A stretch of DNA of 64,000 nt from the IMG/VR virus record IMGVR_UViG_3300044733_004704, positions 1-64,000 of that record; one strand, 5' to 3'. Under the pieces are notes generated by a model, which was not told where the DNA came from, did not search any database, and worked only from the letters and a program-made list of their open reading frames with translations. This DNA is from a virus. Made by a program: the position numbers and the translations under genes. Position 1 is the stretch's first letter. Each line of letters opens with the position of its first letter. Positions 7,324-16,160 of the stretch are shown here, piece by piece.

Positions 7324-9403
7324 CTATAGCATGTTACCAATAAACTTTAATCCTAAAAAATATTTTGAGATTAACAAAGATATACAATCAATATTACCAA
7401 ATGATAAAGCATGTATAGAACACTATCTAAATTTTGGAATCAAACAAAATAGACGTTATATAGATTATAAAACAAAAAATAATGCAGAATTTTGGAATAG
7501 TGGAAAAAATCTACTCTATTTTTCACCAATCGCACCAGACTACGACATGAGTAGCGGGGGTAATAGACTTTTACAAATACTAACAATTCTAAAATTATAT
7601 TTAAAATATAACGTATCTTTTTTTTGTAATGGATATAAAAAAAATTATCATATTAAAAAATTACAACAACTAGGTATAACAATTAATTTACCAGACATAA
7701 AAAATAATAAATATTTTGATATAAATCTAAAAAAAGCAGCTGATAATAATATTATATATAACAATGCAATATTTTCTTGGTATGATATAGCAGATCAATA
7801 TATTGATATTGTAAAATCTTATTATCCTAATATTAAAATTATTATTGATACTGTTGATATACATTGGATTAGAGAACACAGAGGAAAAAATGCGGGATTA
7901 TTAAATATCACAGACGAACTATTATATAGTAATAAAAACAAAGAAATAAATACTTATAAAAAAGCGAATGTTATATTTACTGTTACAAATGATGATAAAA
8001 TATTTCTACAAAAAGAAATAGGATATAATAATAATATTAAAATTCTTAGTAATATTCATGATCCTAAAAATATAAAAAAAATAGAATATAATATTTTATT
8101 TATTGGTAGTTATGATCATCGCCCAAATATAGATGCCGCACAACAAGCTGTTGAAATATATAAAAAATTTCAAGAAACTAAAGAATACAAAAATATTATT
8201 TACCAAAAACCAAAATTATTTATTGTTGGTCCTAATAGTAAAAATATCAATTTTTCTTCTGATATTTATAATGATAAACAGATAATTATTACTGATCATG
8301 TTTCTGATTTGAACAGTATATATTCAAAATGTTCGGTATTATTAGCCCCATTAAATTGGGGTGCTGGTATAAAAGGCAAAATATGCGACGCTGCTATGGC
8401 AAATCTCGCAATTATAACGTCACCAATAGGTAATGAGGGCATAAATCTTACTGACTCTGTAAATGGATTTATTTGTACTAGTAACGATAGTTTTGTTAAA
8501 AGTTTATGTGCTTTCTATAAAAACAACATCAATGAACAACAAAAAATAGCAAATTTAGGACAAAAACATATACATAATATAGTGTCTACACAAAGAAGTA
8601 TTGATGTTTTAAAAAATACATTAGAAGATAAACATATGGTGATCAGTATTGTTGCTTTTAATAACAAAGAACGACTATACAAATGCCTATCTTCTATCAT
8701 AAGAAAAACAAGCTATAAAAATTATCATATAGTAGTTACAGATAATAGCACAACACAGCAAATAGAAAATTCTATAGGAGATTTTTTAAAAGAAAATAAC
8801 ATAGAAAATAAAGTTACCTATATTAAAAATAAAAGTAATGAATTTTTTATTATTCCAAATAATAAAGTAATGCTAGATATAAAATATAAAAATTCTGATG
8901 TAGTATTGATTAACGATGATATTGAAATAGTATCAGAAGATTGGCTATCGCATATGGTATCATCCGCATATTCTTCCGGAGATATTGGTTTTGTTGGCGG
9001 TAAAACTATTTTTCCTGATGGAAGATTAGCGGAAGCAGGGGCAGAATTGTATGAAGACGGATTTGGTAGAAATATAGGAAGATATGATGATCCAAATAGT
9101 CTCATATATAATATACCTAAATATGTTGGATATTGTTCCGGATGTTTTTTATTAATCAAAAGAGAAACCATAAATAGAATAGGCGTATTTAATACTATAT
9201 TTTATCCTATGTATTATGAGGATAGCGAATTACAATACAGAGGACATTCCTTTGGTTTAAATACCTTATATGAACCTAGAGCGATAGCTATTCATAATGA
9301 AGGATCTAGCGCTGGTACAAACATTGAGAATGGAACAAAGCGATTTCAAGAAATTAATAGACTTAAATTTATAGATGTTATAAAAAATTTTAAAATAAAA
9401 TGA
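7316..9403 (+). CDS. Two-domain glycosyltransferase (GT4-like plus GT2-like)
   Basis: 695 residues. A short N-terminal segment (FNPKKYFEINKDI, a repeat seen at the front of many polysaccharide glycosyltransferases) is followed by a GT-B fold of the GT4 type. It has LFIGSYDHRPNIDAA and, near residue 347, LNWGAGIKGKICDAAMAN, typical of the donor-binding C-lobe. From about residue 441 a GT-A, GT2-type domain begins (VISIVAFNNKERLYKCLSSI), with a metal site LINDDIEI near 535 and an acceptor-side YYEDSELQYR. The two domains suggest addition of two different sugars. Cytoplasmic; no membrane helix. It overlaps both neighbours, consistent with one operon. Confidence 0.85.
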   Translation: MTNYSMLPINFNPKKYFEINKDIQSILPNDKACIEHYLNFGIKQNRRYIDYKTKNNAEFWNSGKNLLYFSPIAPDYDMSSGGNRLLQILTILKLYLKYNVSFFCNGYKKNYHIKKLQQLGITINLPDIKNNKYFDINLKKAADNNIIYNNAIFSWYDIADQYIDIVKSYYPNIKIIIDTVDIHWIREHRGKNAGLLNITDELLYSNKNKEINTYKKANVIFTVTNDDKIFLQKEIGYNNNIKILSNIHDPKNIKKIEYNILFIGSYDHRPNIDAAQQAVEIYKKFQETKEYKNIIYQKPKLFIVGPNSKNINFSSDIYNDKQIIITDHVSDLNSIYSKCSVLLAPLNWGAGIKGKICDAAMANLAIITSPIGNEGINLTDSVNGFICTSNDSFVKSLCAFYKNNINEQQKIANLGQKHIHNIVSTQRSIDVLKNTLEDKHMVISIVAFNNKERLYKCLSSIIRKTSYKNYHIVVTDNSTTQQIENSIGDFLKENNIENKVTYIKNKSNEFFIIPNNKVMLDIKYKNSDVVLINDDIEIVSEDWLSHMVSSAYSSGDIGFVGGKTIFPDGRLAEAGAELYEDGFGRNIGRYDDPNSLIYNIPKYVGYCSGCFLLIKRETINRIGVFNTIFYPMYYEDSELQYRGHSFGLNTLYEPRAIAIHNEGSSAGTNIENGTKRFQEINRLKFIDVIKNFKIK

Positions 9404-10191
9404 ACAATATAATTTGCATCAATACATTTATTAAAATAAAAGATACTTTTTTATTACTTGATACTTTAAATAATTGTGTAAATTCTCATAAATATCAAAT
9501 ACTTATAAGTATAGATTCAACAAATAATATGCCATATTTAGATAAAAATGATTGGATAATACAAAACAAAATATTAAAAAAAGAACTTATAAAATATATT
9601 GCTTTAAAAAAATATAATTTTAAATTAATAAACTTAATAATATTAAATACAAATTATGGCCCATACAAAGCATGTCAAACAATTATAAATCTTGGTTTTA
9701 AATTTAGTGATTATGTTATATTTTTAGAAGATGATTGCGTTGTCTCTAAAGATTTTTTACTATATCACGAATATATGTACAATCATTATGTATATAAATA
9801 TCCAAAAACATTTGCAATATCCGGATCTTTGATGTATAGTCCAGAAAAATACGATTTCCCACACTCCCATATAGATAAAATATATTATGCTAATTGGATT
9901 CCCAGTTTCGAGTTCGGCATCACATATAAAATATGGAAAAATTTTGGATATTTAAGAGGACTAAAACCAGAAGGAGATATATATTTTGGTCAAGTTTGCA
10001 ATAATTTGGATATGCATACCTTTTATCCTTTGATACCCAGGTGTTATAGAAATACATACCAGGCAGACTCTTATTCTAAATATTATAATCAAAAAACTAA
10101 CCAAAACTTTACAACAATATTATCTAATCAAGATACAGAATATATGTATGATATATTAGATATTAATAACTATATAAAAGAAAATATTTAA
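9400..10191 (+). CDS. GT-A glycosyltransferase (GNT-I/GT2-like)
   Basis: 263 residues. The core motif is YVIFLEDDCVVSKDFLLYHE around residues 105-124: the EDD triad is the metal/nucleotide-sugar site of GT-A enzymes, and the surrounding residues resemble GNT-I/GT13-type sequences. GPYKACQTIINLGF just ahead is the substrate-side loop of this group. The start overlaps the stop of the preceding glycosyltransferase (ATGA), and the methyltransferase gene follows after one base. It probably adds one sugar in the pathway made by this island. Donor and acceptor cannot be read from sequence. Confidence 0.7.
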   Translation: MNNIICINTFIKIKDTFLLLDTLNNCVNSHKYQILISIDSTNNMPYLDKNDWIIQNKILKKELIKYIALKKYNFKLINLIILNTNYGPYKACQTIINLGFKFSDYVIFLEDDCVVSKDFLLYHEYMYNHYVYKYPKTFAISGSLMYSPEKYDFPHSHIDKIYYANWIPSFEFGITYKIWKNFGYLRGLKPEGDIYFGQVCNNLDMHTFYPLIPRCYRNTYQADSYSKYYNQKTNQNFTTILSNQDTEYMYDILDINNYIKENI

Positions 10192-10192
10192 C

Positions 10193-10801
10193 ATGGAACT
10201 TCAAAAAATAGGAATAAAATATAATACAGATAAAGCTACTTATCATAAATATTTAGATTTTTATGAACAATATCTTAATCTAAAAAAAGACACATTCAAA
10301 AAAATATTAGAAATAGGAATAAAAGACGGTGCATCTATAAGAATGTGGAGAGAATGGCTAAATGTAGAAACAATTATAGAAGGATGGGATATCAATAATA
10401 TACCAACTATAGAAAATACAGTATTAAAAAATGTAAATCAAACTAAAAGAAAAGAGATACTAGAAAATATAACCGGTATATATGATCTGATACTAGACGA
10501 TGGTTTACATTCACAAGAAAGCATCGAGACCTCTTTTGCTTGCTTATTCCCTTTTTGTAGAACATATATTATAGAAGATTTACACGCACCTTGGTGCGAA
10601 AAAATATATGAATTGGGAAAATTTACAATAGATAATATTGAAAATTTAATGCATCACAAAATATGGAATAGTAATTTTGCTACATTATCAGAAAAATTAT
10701 ATATCGAAACATTTGCCAGTGTAGAAGATATTCTATTAAAAGGAACCAGAGAAAATCCATCATCTATTGCAGTAATTATAAAAAATTTATTTTATGAATA
10801 A
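10193..10801 (+). CDS. SAM-dependent methyltransferase (class I, CmcI-like)
   Basis: 202 residues. The SAM-binding Gly loop is ILEIGIKDGASIRMWREW (about residues 38-55). The acidic ribose-binding position follows in EGWDI, and motif IV-like YDLILDDGLHS is near residues 96-106. The opening (IGIKYNTDKATYHKYLDFY) is typical of CmcI/macrocin-O-methyltransferase-like proteins, which methylate sugars or small molecules. In this island a sugar O-methylation or capping role is plausible. It overlaps the sulfotransferase gene by 8 bases. Confidence 0.7.
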   Translation: MELQKIGIKYNTDKATYHKYLDFYEQYLNLKKDTFKKILEIGIKDGASIRMWREWLNVETIIEGWDINNIPTIENTVLKNVNQTKRKEILENITGIYDLILDDGLHSQESIETSFACLFPFCRTYIIEDLHAPWCEKIYELGKFTIDNIENLMHHKIWNSNFATLSEKLYIETFASVEDILLKGTRENPSSIAVIIKNLFYE

Positions 10802-11489
10802 TTTTTCTCATCTTGTTTTTAATCATACCCCAAAGTGTGGAGGAAGTAGCTTTAAAACATCCTTATATAAAGCTTGTTTATCCAACTCATATTTCTCACA
10901 AACTCCAATATATATATCAGAATTTACACATAATAATATGTGTTTACAAAAAGATAACCAATATATACCTATTATTCATAATGACACAAAATTATTTGCT
11001 GATCATAGCCATGCATATTTTTTTGAAAAAACTTTTAATTTAGATATTTCTTCAACATTCAGGATTATTAGTATTAGACATCCTATATTAAGATTTATTA
11101 GCCATATGTATTTTTTTGATAAATTAAATCCAGAATACTGTTCATACAATATACTAAAAGAAAAAACTAAAGAATACGGCAACATAACCATAGATTACTT
11201 AACATATTTTAAATATAGCCATCTAAACTTAGATATAGAAACAAAATATAATATCGCTATAGAAGAATTATCAAAATATAATTTTATTATAAAATCAGAT
11301 TATATGAATGAATCAATTACAGAATTGAATCATAACAATCCATTCGGTCTTATTTTGGAAGAATCAAGAGTAAATACCAATAATTATAACGCAAATATAT
11401 CCAAAAAAGTTTTACAAAATCTTAAATCTTTACTTCAATTCGAAATTCTTTTGCTACAAAACTTTTATCCTAATATACAAGATGAATAA
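10794..11489 (+). CDS. Sulfotransferase-like protein
   Basis: 231 residues. The N-terminal NHTPKCGGSSFKTSL (about residues 10-24) is the PAPS 5'-phosphosulfate-binding loop of the Sulfotransfer_2 type. RIISIRHPILRFISHMY (about 90-107) matches the 3'-phosphate-binding motif, with the usual R-x-P...R..S. The family transfers sulfate from PAPS to sugars or other hydroxyls. Between a methyltransferase and an RgpF-like gene it probably sulfates the glycan produced by this island. No PAPS-synthesis gene is visible in the window. It overlaps both neighbours by 8 bases. Confidence 0.7.
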   Translation: MNNFSHLVFNHTPKCGGSSFKTSLYKACLSNSYFSQTPIYISEFTHNNMCLQKDNQYIPIIHNDTKLFADHSHAYFFEKTFNLDISSTFRIISIRHPILRFISHMYFFDKLNPEYCSYNILKEKTKEYGNITIDYLTYFKYSHLNLDIETKYNIAIEELSKYNFIIKSDYMNESITELNHNNPFGLILEESRVNTNNYNANISKKVLQNLKSLLQFEILLLQNFYPNIQDE

Positions 11490-12441
11490 ATTAGCTATTA
11501 GTTTATCTTTGTATTATTTAGATTTATGGAGCAATTTTTTACAGATATTATCTCCTTTTAAGGATCATATCCATCTATATCTCTGTTTGTATAACGATAA
11601 TGGATCTCAAAAACATATTATAAAAAATGCAGAAAAAAATTTTGATACAACAATTTTATTTTGTGATAATTATGGAGCAGATGTTGCTCCTTTTCTCAAT
11701 ATTTTAGAATTAATTAAAGAACCATATTTTATAAAACTACATAGTAAAAAAAGCTTATTAGGACAATACAATCAAATTGCTTGGAGACACATTTTATTAC
11801 ACGATTTTTTTGGTGATAATGATATTTTTAATAACAACTATAAAACAATACATCATAGCAACTGTGGCGCTATTGGTAATAAATTTTTACTATCTAGTAA
11901 TAATGAACTATATCATAATCAAAAAATTTTATATTTGTGTGACATATTAAATATTCAATATTCTAACATATATCAATATTCTTTTTTTGGTGGTAATATG
12001 TTTATGAGCAAAACAGAGTTATTTAAACAGCATTTTCTACCCCACAACCATTTGCTTCAGAAATTATTATCTCAAGAGACTAAAAAAGTAAATGAATCAA
12101 TTCTGGGAACGTATTCTCATTCTTTGGAAAGAATATTTGGTTATATTATTCCATATAATCATCTTAATTTTTATTATCCTCAACTACAATATATAAAGAT
12201 TTTAAACACTAAAGCTCCAAATAATTATTTTCATATGGTAAAACTATATAATAATGACTGTTATTTACAAGAAGATCTTAATGTTTATGGTCACATATTA
12301 GATGAATCAGAATCAAATTTCACAATCGAATGGCATCATATGTTACCAAATCCTATTCAAAAATATGAGTTTGTTGACAAAGCCACGATCATACAAAAAC
12401 GGGTTGACACGATCAGGAATGACAGTATAATACATGAATGA
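11482..12441 (+). CDS. RgpF-like protein, second paralogue
   Basis: 319 residues. It shares with 6625-7323 the opening ISLSLYYLDLWSNF, NYGADVAPFL, FIKLHSKKSLLG, the FFGGNMFMSKTELFKQHFLP block and GTYSHSLERIFGYI. It is about 85 residues longer, with a C-terminal extension (after residue 230) of unknown role. The pair brackets the island, suggesting duplication with later divergence. Its last 40 bases contain the promoter for the downstream dCMP deaminase gene, and it overlaps that gene by 4 bases. Confidence 0.75.
   Translation: MNKLAISLSLYYLDLWSNFLQILSPFKDHIHLYLCLYNDNGSQKHIIKNAEKNFDTTILFCDNYGADVAPFLNILELIKEPYFIKLHSKKSLLGQYNQIAWRHILLHDFFGDNDIFNNNYKTIHHSNCGAIGNKFLLSSNNELYHNQKILYLCDILNIQYSNIYQYSFFGGNMFMSKTELFKQHFLPHNHLLQKLLSQETKKVNESILGTYSHSLERIFGYIIPYNHLNFYYPQLQYIKILNTKAPNNYFHMVKLYNNDCYLQEDLNVYGHILDESESNFTIEWHHMLPNPIQKYEFVDKATIIQKRVDTIRNDSIIHE
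12404..12431 (+). promoter_or_regulatory. Near-consensus sigma70-type promoter
   Basis: TTGACA at 12404-12409 and TATAAT at 12426-12431 match both consensus hexamers, separated by 16 bases. The pair lies within the end of the RgpF-like gene and faces the nucleotide-metabolism genes. Only six bases separate the -10 from the ATG at 12438, so transcription would start at or next to that ATG. Confidence 0.65.
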
Positions 12442-12920
12442 TACAATCAAAAAACAGACCGTCATGGACCGATTATTTTCTCGGGCTAGCCAAAGTGGTT
12501 TCTCAAAGAAGCCACGATATTCATACTCAGCACGGATGTGTCATAACCGATAAACAAAATCGTATTCTCGGGGTAGGATACAATGGATTTCCCAAAGGGT
12601 TGGACGATAGCCGATTACCTCTAACAAGACCTGAAAAATACCATTGGATGGTACACAGCGAAAGAAATGCTCTTGCTAATTGTGTTGTTAGACCGGATGG
12701 TGGCACAGCTTATGTTACTGGTCAATGCTGTAATGATTGCATAATAGCTCTACACCAAGAGGGCATAGATACAGTTTATATGATAGACGATCATGGCACA
12801 ATTTTATTTGATAATGATGCAAAAAATAGATTCGATATGTTCGTTGAAATGAGTGGCATGAAAATTTCTTATATAGATCCAAATCTTGAATGGCTGAGAC
12901 AATTGAATGGTGTAATATGA
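12438..12920 (+). CDS. Deoxycytidylate (dCMP) deaminase
   Basis: 160 residues. The zinc-dependent deaminase signature is present: H73-S-E75 in HSERNALANC (the catalytic H-x-E) and C98-N-D-C101 in GQCCNDCIIAL. The opening NRPSWTDYFLGLAKVVSQRS and GVGYNGFPKGL are typical of dCMP deaminases of the ComEB/phage type. The enzyme converts dCMP to dUMP for thymidylate synthesis. It begins the nucleotide block with RNR. The ATG lies six bases past a consensus -10 and has no ribosome site in that interval, so the mRNA from this promoter may be leaderless. Upstream read-through could also supply it. Confidence 0.9.
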   Translation: MIQSKNRPSWTDYFLGLAKVVSQRSHDIHTQHGCVITDKQNRILGVGYNGFPKGLDDSRLPLTRPEKYHWMVHSERNALANCVVRPDGGTAYVTGQCCNDCIIALHQEGIDTVYMIDDHGTILFDNDAKNRFDMFVEMSGMKISYIDPNLEWLRQLNGVI

Positions 12921-13069
12921 TGGTTACCCTATTTTATATTTTATCTATCATATACTTCGTACAACTATATCTAATAGAAAACTTTAATCCTATTGGCAAA
13001 GAATTTACAACTTTAACAATATTAGGTTTAGCTGCTATTTTAGTAAAAAAAGAAAGAAAACCATTATGA
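12917..13069 (+). CDS. Small (50 aa) membrane protein between dCMP deaminase and nrdB
   Basis: An ORF from ATG 12917 (or 12920) to TGA 13067-13069, exactly filling the gap. Its start overlaps the deaminase stop (ATGA), and its stop overlaps the nrdB start (ATGA at 13066-13069). The product has a hydrophobic N-terminus (VTLFYILSIIYFVQLYLI), a short linker, a second hydrophobic stretch (TLTILGLAAILV) and a basic tail (KKERKP), so it has one or two membrane helices with the C-terminus inside. The double overlap supports translation. Function unknown. Confidence 0.55.
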   Translation: MMVTLFYILSIIYFVQLYLIENFNPIGKEFTTLTILGLAAILVKKERKPL

Positions 13070-14037
13070 TATTCGACGAACAAATTTCCAGAAAACCCGA
13101 CAATTATCCTTGGACCCAAGACTTTATAGAAGCTATGCATAATGGGTTCTGGACTCATCGCGAATTTAATTTTAGTAGCGATGTTCAAGATTTTAGAGTA
13201 AATTTAACAGAACAACAAAAACAGATTATTGTTAGAGCATTATCCACCATTGGTCAATTAGAAATTAGTGTAAAGAAATTTTGGGCCAAACTTGGTGATA
13301 ATTTACCTCATCCTTCTCTTAATGATTTAGGTTACACAATGGCTCATGTGGAAGTTATTCATGGTGATGCCTACGAAAGACTTTTGGAGGTTTTAGGTAT
13401 AGATGATAACTTTGAAAAAATTCTAGAATTAGATATTATCAAAGGCAGAGTGAATTACCTTCGTAAGCATTTGCATAAATTTCATCAAGACAATAAAAAA
13501 CAATTTATTTATTCTCTTATTCTATTTACTCTATTTGTTGAGAACATAGCATTATTTTCTCAATTTTATACTATTAGTTATTTTGGCAGATTCTTGAATT
13601 TGCTTAAAGACACAAATAAACAAGTTGAATATACTAGCAGAGAAGAGAATCTTCATGCTATGATAGGTATTAAAATAATCAATACCATCAAACAAGAATA
13701 TCCAGAACTGTTCGATAAAGAACTAGAAGATAAGATTATTCACGAGTCTAAAGAAGCAGTTAGATACGAATGTGAAATAATTGACTGGATTGTTAATGGC
13801 TATGCAGAAGAAAACTTAAACTCCGATCTTCTTAAAGAATTTATTAAAAATAGATTAAACGAATCACTAGATCAAATAGGATACGAACCGGTATTCGATA
13901 TTGATCAAAAATTGTTATCAAAAACACTGTGGTTTGATGAACAGATTCTTGGTAACAATATGACCGATTTCTTTCATTCTCGCCCCGTAGAATACTCTAA
14001 GAAAGCCCTATCGTTTGATATAGAGGCTTTGTTTTAA
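13066..14037 (+). CDS. nrdB: Class I ribonucleotide reductase, small (beta) subunit
   Basis: 323 residues. Di-iron ligands are Glu67 (GQLEISVKKFW), Glu96 and His99 (AHVEVIHGDAYERL), Glu159 (FVENIALFSQF), and Glu194 and His197 (EENLHAMIG). The radical tyrosine is Tyr103, in the E-x-x-H-x-x-x-Y spacing of active beta subunits. The first ligand is Glu where E. coli NrdB has Asp. The protein forms the stable radical used by NrdA to reduce NDPs to dNDPs. It overlaps the small membrane protein upstream and is 28 bases from nrdA. Confidence 0.93.
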   Translation: MIFDEQISRKPDNYPWTQDFIEAMHNGFWTHREFNFSSDVQDFRVNLTEQQKQIIVRALSTIGQLEISVKKFWAKLGDNLPHPSLNDLGYTMAHVEVIHGDAYERLLEVLGIDDNFEKILELDIIKGRVNYLRKHLHKFHQDNKKQFIYSLILFTLFVENIALFSQFYTISYFGRFLNLLKDTNKQVEYTSREENLHAMIGIKIINTIKQEYPELFDKELEDKIIHESKEAVRYECEIIDWIVNGYAEENLNSDLLKEFIKNRLNESLDQIGYEPVFDIDQKLLSKTLWFDEQILGNNMTDFFHSRPVEYSKKALSFDIEALF

Positions 14038-14065
14038 TCATTATTAATGGTTTATAGGACTTTAA

Positions 14066-15718
14066 ATGACAACGCAACCGTACTATTGGCTTAATTCGCA
14101 TAGTCGCTTATTCTTAGAAAGAGGATACCTTGAACAAGGTGTTTCTCCAGAAGATAGAATAAAAAGCATATCGCAAAACTCTGAGAGACTATTAAACATC
14201 CCGGGTTTTGCAGAAAAATTTGAACGTTATATGAGTTTAGGATTTTACTCATTGTCCACCCCAGTATGGACCAATTATGGCAATTCCCGAGGATTACCGG
14301 TTAGTTGCTTCAATTCTCATATTGGAGATAGGATGGACAGTATCCTGTATAAAGTGGCCGAAGTTGGTATGATGAGCAAATTAGGGGGTGGTACTAGTGG
14401 TTATTTTGGTGAGTTAAGATCACGAGGAGCAAGTATTAGCGTTGGTGGAGAAAGTAGCGGCCCTGTTCACTTTATGGAGTTGTTTGATAAAGTAGCAGAT
14501 GTGATTAGTCAAGGATCAGCACGAAGAGGAAGTTTTGCAGCATATTTACCCGTAGAGCATCCTGATATAGAGGAATTTTTACAAATTCGTAATGAAGGCC
14601 ATCCTATTCAAAATATGAGTATTGGCGTTACCATCACTGATGAATGGATGAATAGTATGGTTGAAGGAGACAAACATAAAAGAAAAATTTGGGCTAAAAT
14701 TATTCAAAAACGATTTGAAAGTGGATATCCATACATATTCTTTTATGATACTGTAAACAATAATGCTCCACAAGCTTATAAAGACAAGATTATAAAAATA
14801 AATAGTAGTAATCTATGTTCGGAAATTACTTTAGCATCAGACGAAAATAATAGTTTTGTTTGTGTTCTAAGTTCTCTTAATCTGCTTCATTGGGACGAAA
14901 TAATACAAACAGATGCGATAGAAACTCTTATATATTTCTTAGACAGTGTTAATCAAGAGTTTGTAAATAAAACAGAGAATATTCGTTTTATGAAGAGTGC
15001 CAGAAACTTTGCTCTAAATCATAGAGCATTAGGTATGGGGGTATTAGGATGGCATTCGTATCTTCAAAGCAAAATGATAAGTTTTGAAAGTATGCAAGCT
15101 AAACTCATTAATGCTAATATGTGGCAAACTATTAGAGAACGATCAGACAAAGCATCAAAAGAATTAGCAGAAAAATTCGGAGAAGCTCCTATTCTCGAAG
15201 GATATGGTCGTAGAAACGTCACAACATTAGCCATCGCCCCTACAACTAGTAGTAGTTTTATATTAGGACAAGTTAGTCCTAGTATAGAGCCATTGAATAG
15301 TAATTATTTTGTTAAGAATTTAGCAAAAGGGAAATTCACCTATAAGAATCCTCATCTAAAAGAAATTCTCAAAAAATATAATAAAAATGATGAAACAGTT
15401 TGGAAGAGTATCTTGGTTAAAGGAGGTTCTGTTCAGCATCTAAAGTTTTTATCTGATAACGAAAAAGAAGTATTTAAAACATTCGGCGAAATTAGTCAGA
15501 AAGAAATTATTATTCAAGCATCTCAAAGACAAAAATATATAGATCAGTCTCAATCTTTGAATCTAATGATTGGGCCAGACATACCACCAAAACAAGTTAG
15601 TGATCTTCTCATAGAAGGATGGAAATTAGGAATCAAAACCTTTTATTATCAACGAAGTGCTAATCCAGCACAAGAATTAGCACGTAATATTTTAGCTTGT
15701 ACAAACTGTGAATCTTAA
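14066..15718 (+). CDS. nrdA: Class I ribonucleotide reductase, large (alpha) subunit
   Basis: 550 residues, shorter than the roughly 760 of E. coli because the N-terminal ATP-cone is absent, so dATP inhibition through that domain is not expected. Active-site parts are complete: Cys81 (PVSCFNSHIGD) and Cys266 (SFVCVLSSLNL) as the redox pair, Asn249, Cys251 (thiyl radical) and Glu253 in SSNLCSEITLA, and the C-terminal swinging pair Cys545/Cys548 (LACTNCES). It works with NrdB just upstream. ATG 14066 follows TATAGGACTTTAA, a usable ribosome site. Confidence 0.93.
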   Translation: MTTQPYYWLNSHSRLFLERGYLEQGVSPEDRIKSISQNSERLLNIPGFAEKFERYMSLGFYSLSTPVWTNYGNSRGLPVSCFNSHIGDRMDSILYKVAEVGMMSKLGGGTSGYFGELRSRGASISVGGESSGPVHFMELFDKVADVISQGSARRGSFAAYLPVEHPDIEEFLQIRNEGHPIQNMSIGVTITDEWMNSMVEGDKHKRKIWAKIIQKRFESGYPYIFFYDTVNNNAPQAYKDKIIKINSSNLCSEITLASDENNSFVCVLSSLNLLHWDEIIQTDAIETLIYFLDSVNQEFVNKTENIRFMKSARNFALNHRALGMGVLGWHSYLQSKMISFESMQAKLINANMWQTIRERSDKASKELAEKFGEAPILEGYGRRNVTTLAIAPTTSSSFILGQVSPSIEPLNSNYFVKNLAKGKFTYKNPHLKEILKKYNKNDETVWKSILVKGGSVQHLKFLSDNEKEVFKTFGEISQKEIIIQASQRQKYIDQSQSLNLMIGPDIPPKQVSDLLIEGWKLGIKTFYYQRSANPAQELARNILACTNCES

Positions 15719-15736
15719 TATAAAGGATATTAAATT

Positions 15737-16102
15737 ATGGGTAATGTGTTTGAAGACCAAACCAAGTTTATGGTAGCCTGTGATCAAACAGTATGCGAGT
15801 GGAATCAATCTCAATTTGATATGTATCACACTCTTATAAAAGAAGAAGTGTCGGAGCTTCAGGAGGCTATCAACAATATAGATAGAGTAGAAATACTAGA
15901 TGCCTTAATAGATATTATTGTGGTTACGGCAGGTGCTATAAATAGCACTGGTAGTAATGCTCAAGGAGCATGGGACGAAGTTATGAAAACGAATTTTGCT
16001 AAAGTGGACCCTGTTACAGGAAAAGTAAAAAAGAGAGAAGATGGCAAAGTACTAAAACCAGAAGGATGGAAAGCTCCTGATCTTAAGTCGTTTGTAATAT
16101 GA
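15737..16102 (+). CDS. MazG-like nucleotide pyrophosphohydrolase
   Basis: 121 residues with the all-alpha NTP-PPase pattern: KEEVSELQEAI (Glu36, Glu37, Glu40) followed by VEILDALIDI (Glu52, Asp55), the E-E-x-x-E...E-x-x-D metal site. The C-terminal part (FAKVDPVTGKVKKREDGKV.KPEGW) is common in phage members related to the HisE/MazG group. These enzymes hydrolyse (d)NTPs to monophosphates; phage versions may remove odd nucleotides or act on alarmones. It has a clear ribosome site (AAAGGATATTAAATT) and sits directly behind nrdA. Confidence 0.8.
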   Translation: MGNVFEDQTKFMVACDQTVCEWNQSQFDMYHTLIKEEVSELQEAINNIDRVEILDALIDIIVVTAGAINSTGSNAQGAWDEVMKTNFAKVDPVTGKVKKREDGKVLKPEGWKAPDLKSFVI

Positions 16103-16106
16103 TATA

Positions 16107-16118
16107 TGGTGTATATTA
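16107..16118 (+). promoter_or_regulatory. Shared intergenic motif TGGTGTATATTA (copy 2)
   Basis: Exact 12-base match to 3944-3955, in the 58-base gap between the MazG-like gene and phoH. It contains TATATT as a possible -10; the closest TTG-containing hexamer (16092-16097, TTGTAA) would give only a 14-base spacer. Promoter function is a guess based on recurrence and position. Confidence 0.3.
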
Positions 16119-16160
16119 ATATGTCGTTATTAATATATAACTTATTATAAAGGGCATAAC

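Noticed and set aside
13066-15718. Class II or class III ribonucleotide reductase
   Set aside because: A separate beta subunit with di-iron ligands and a Tyr in place, plus the C-terminal Cys pair in alpha, mark class I.
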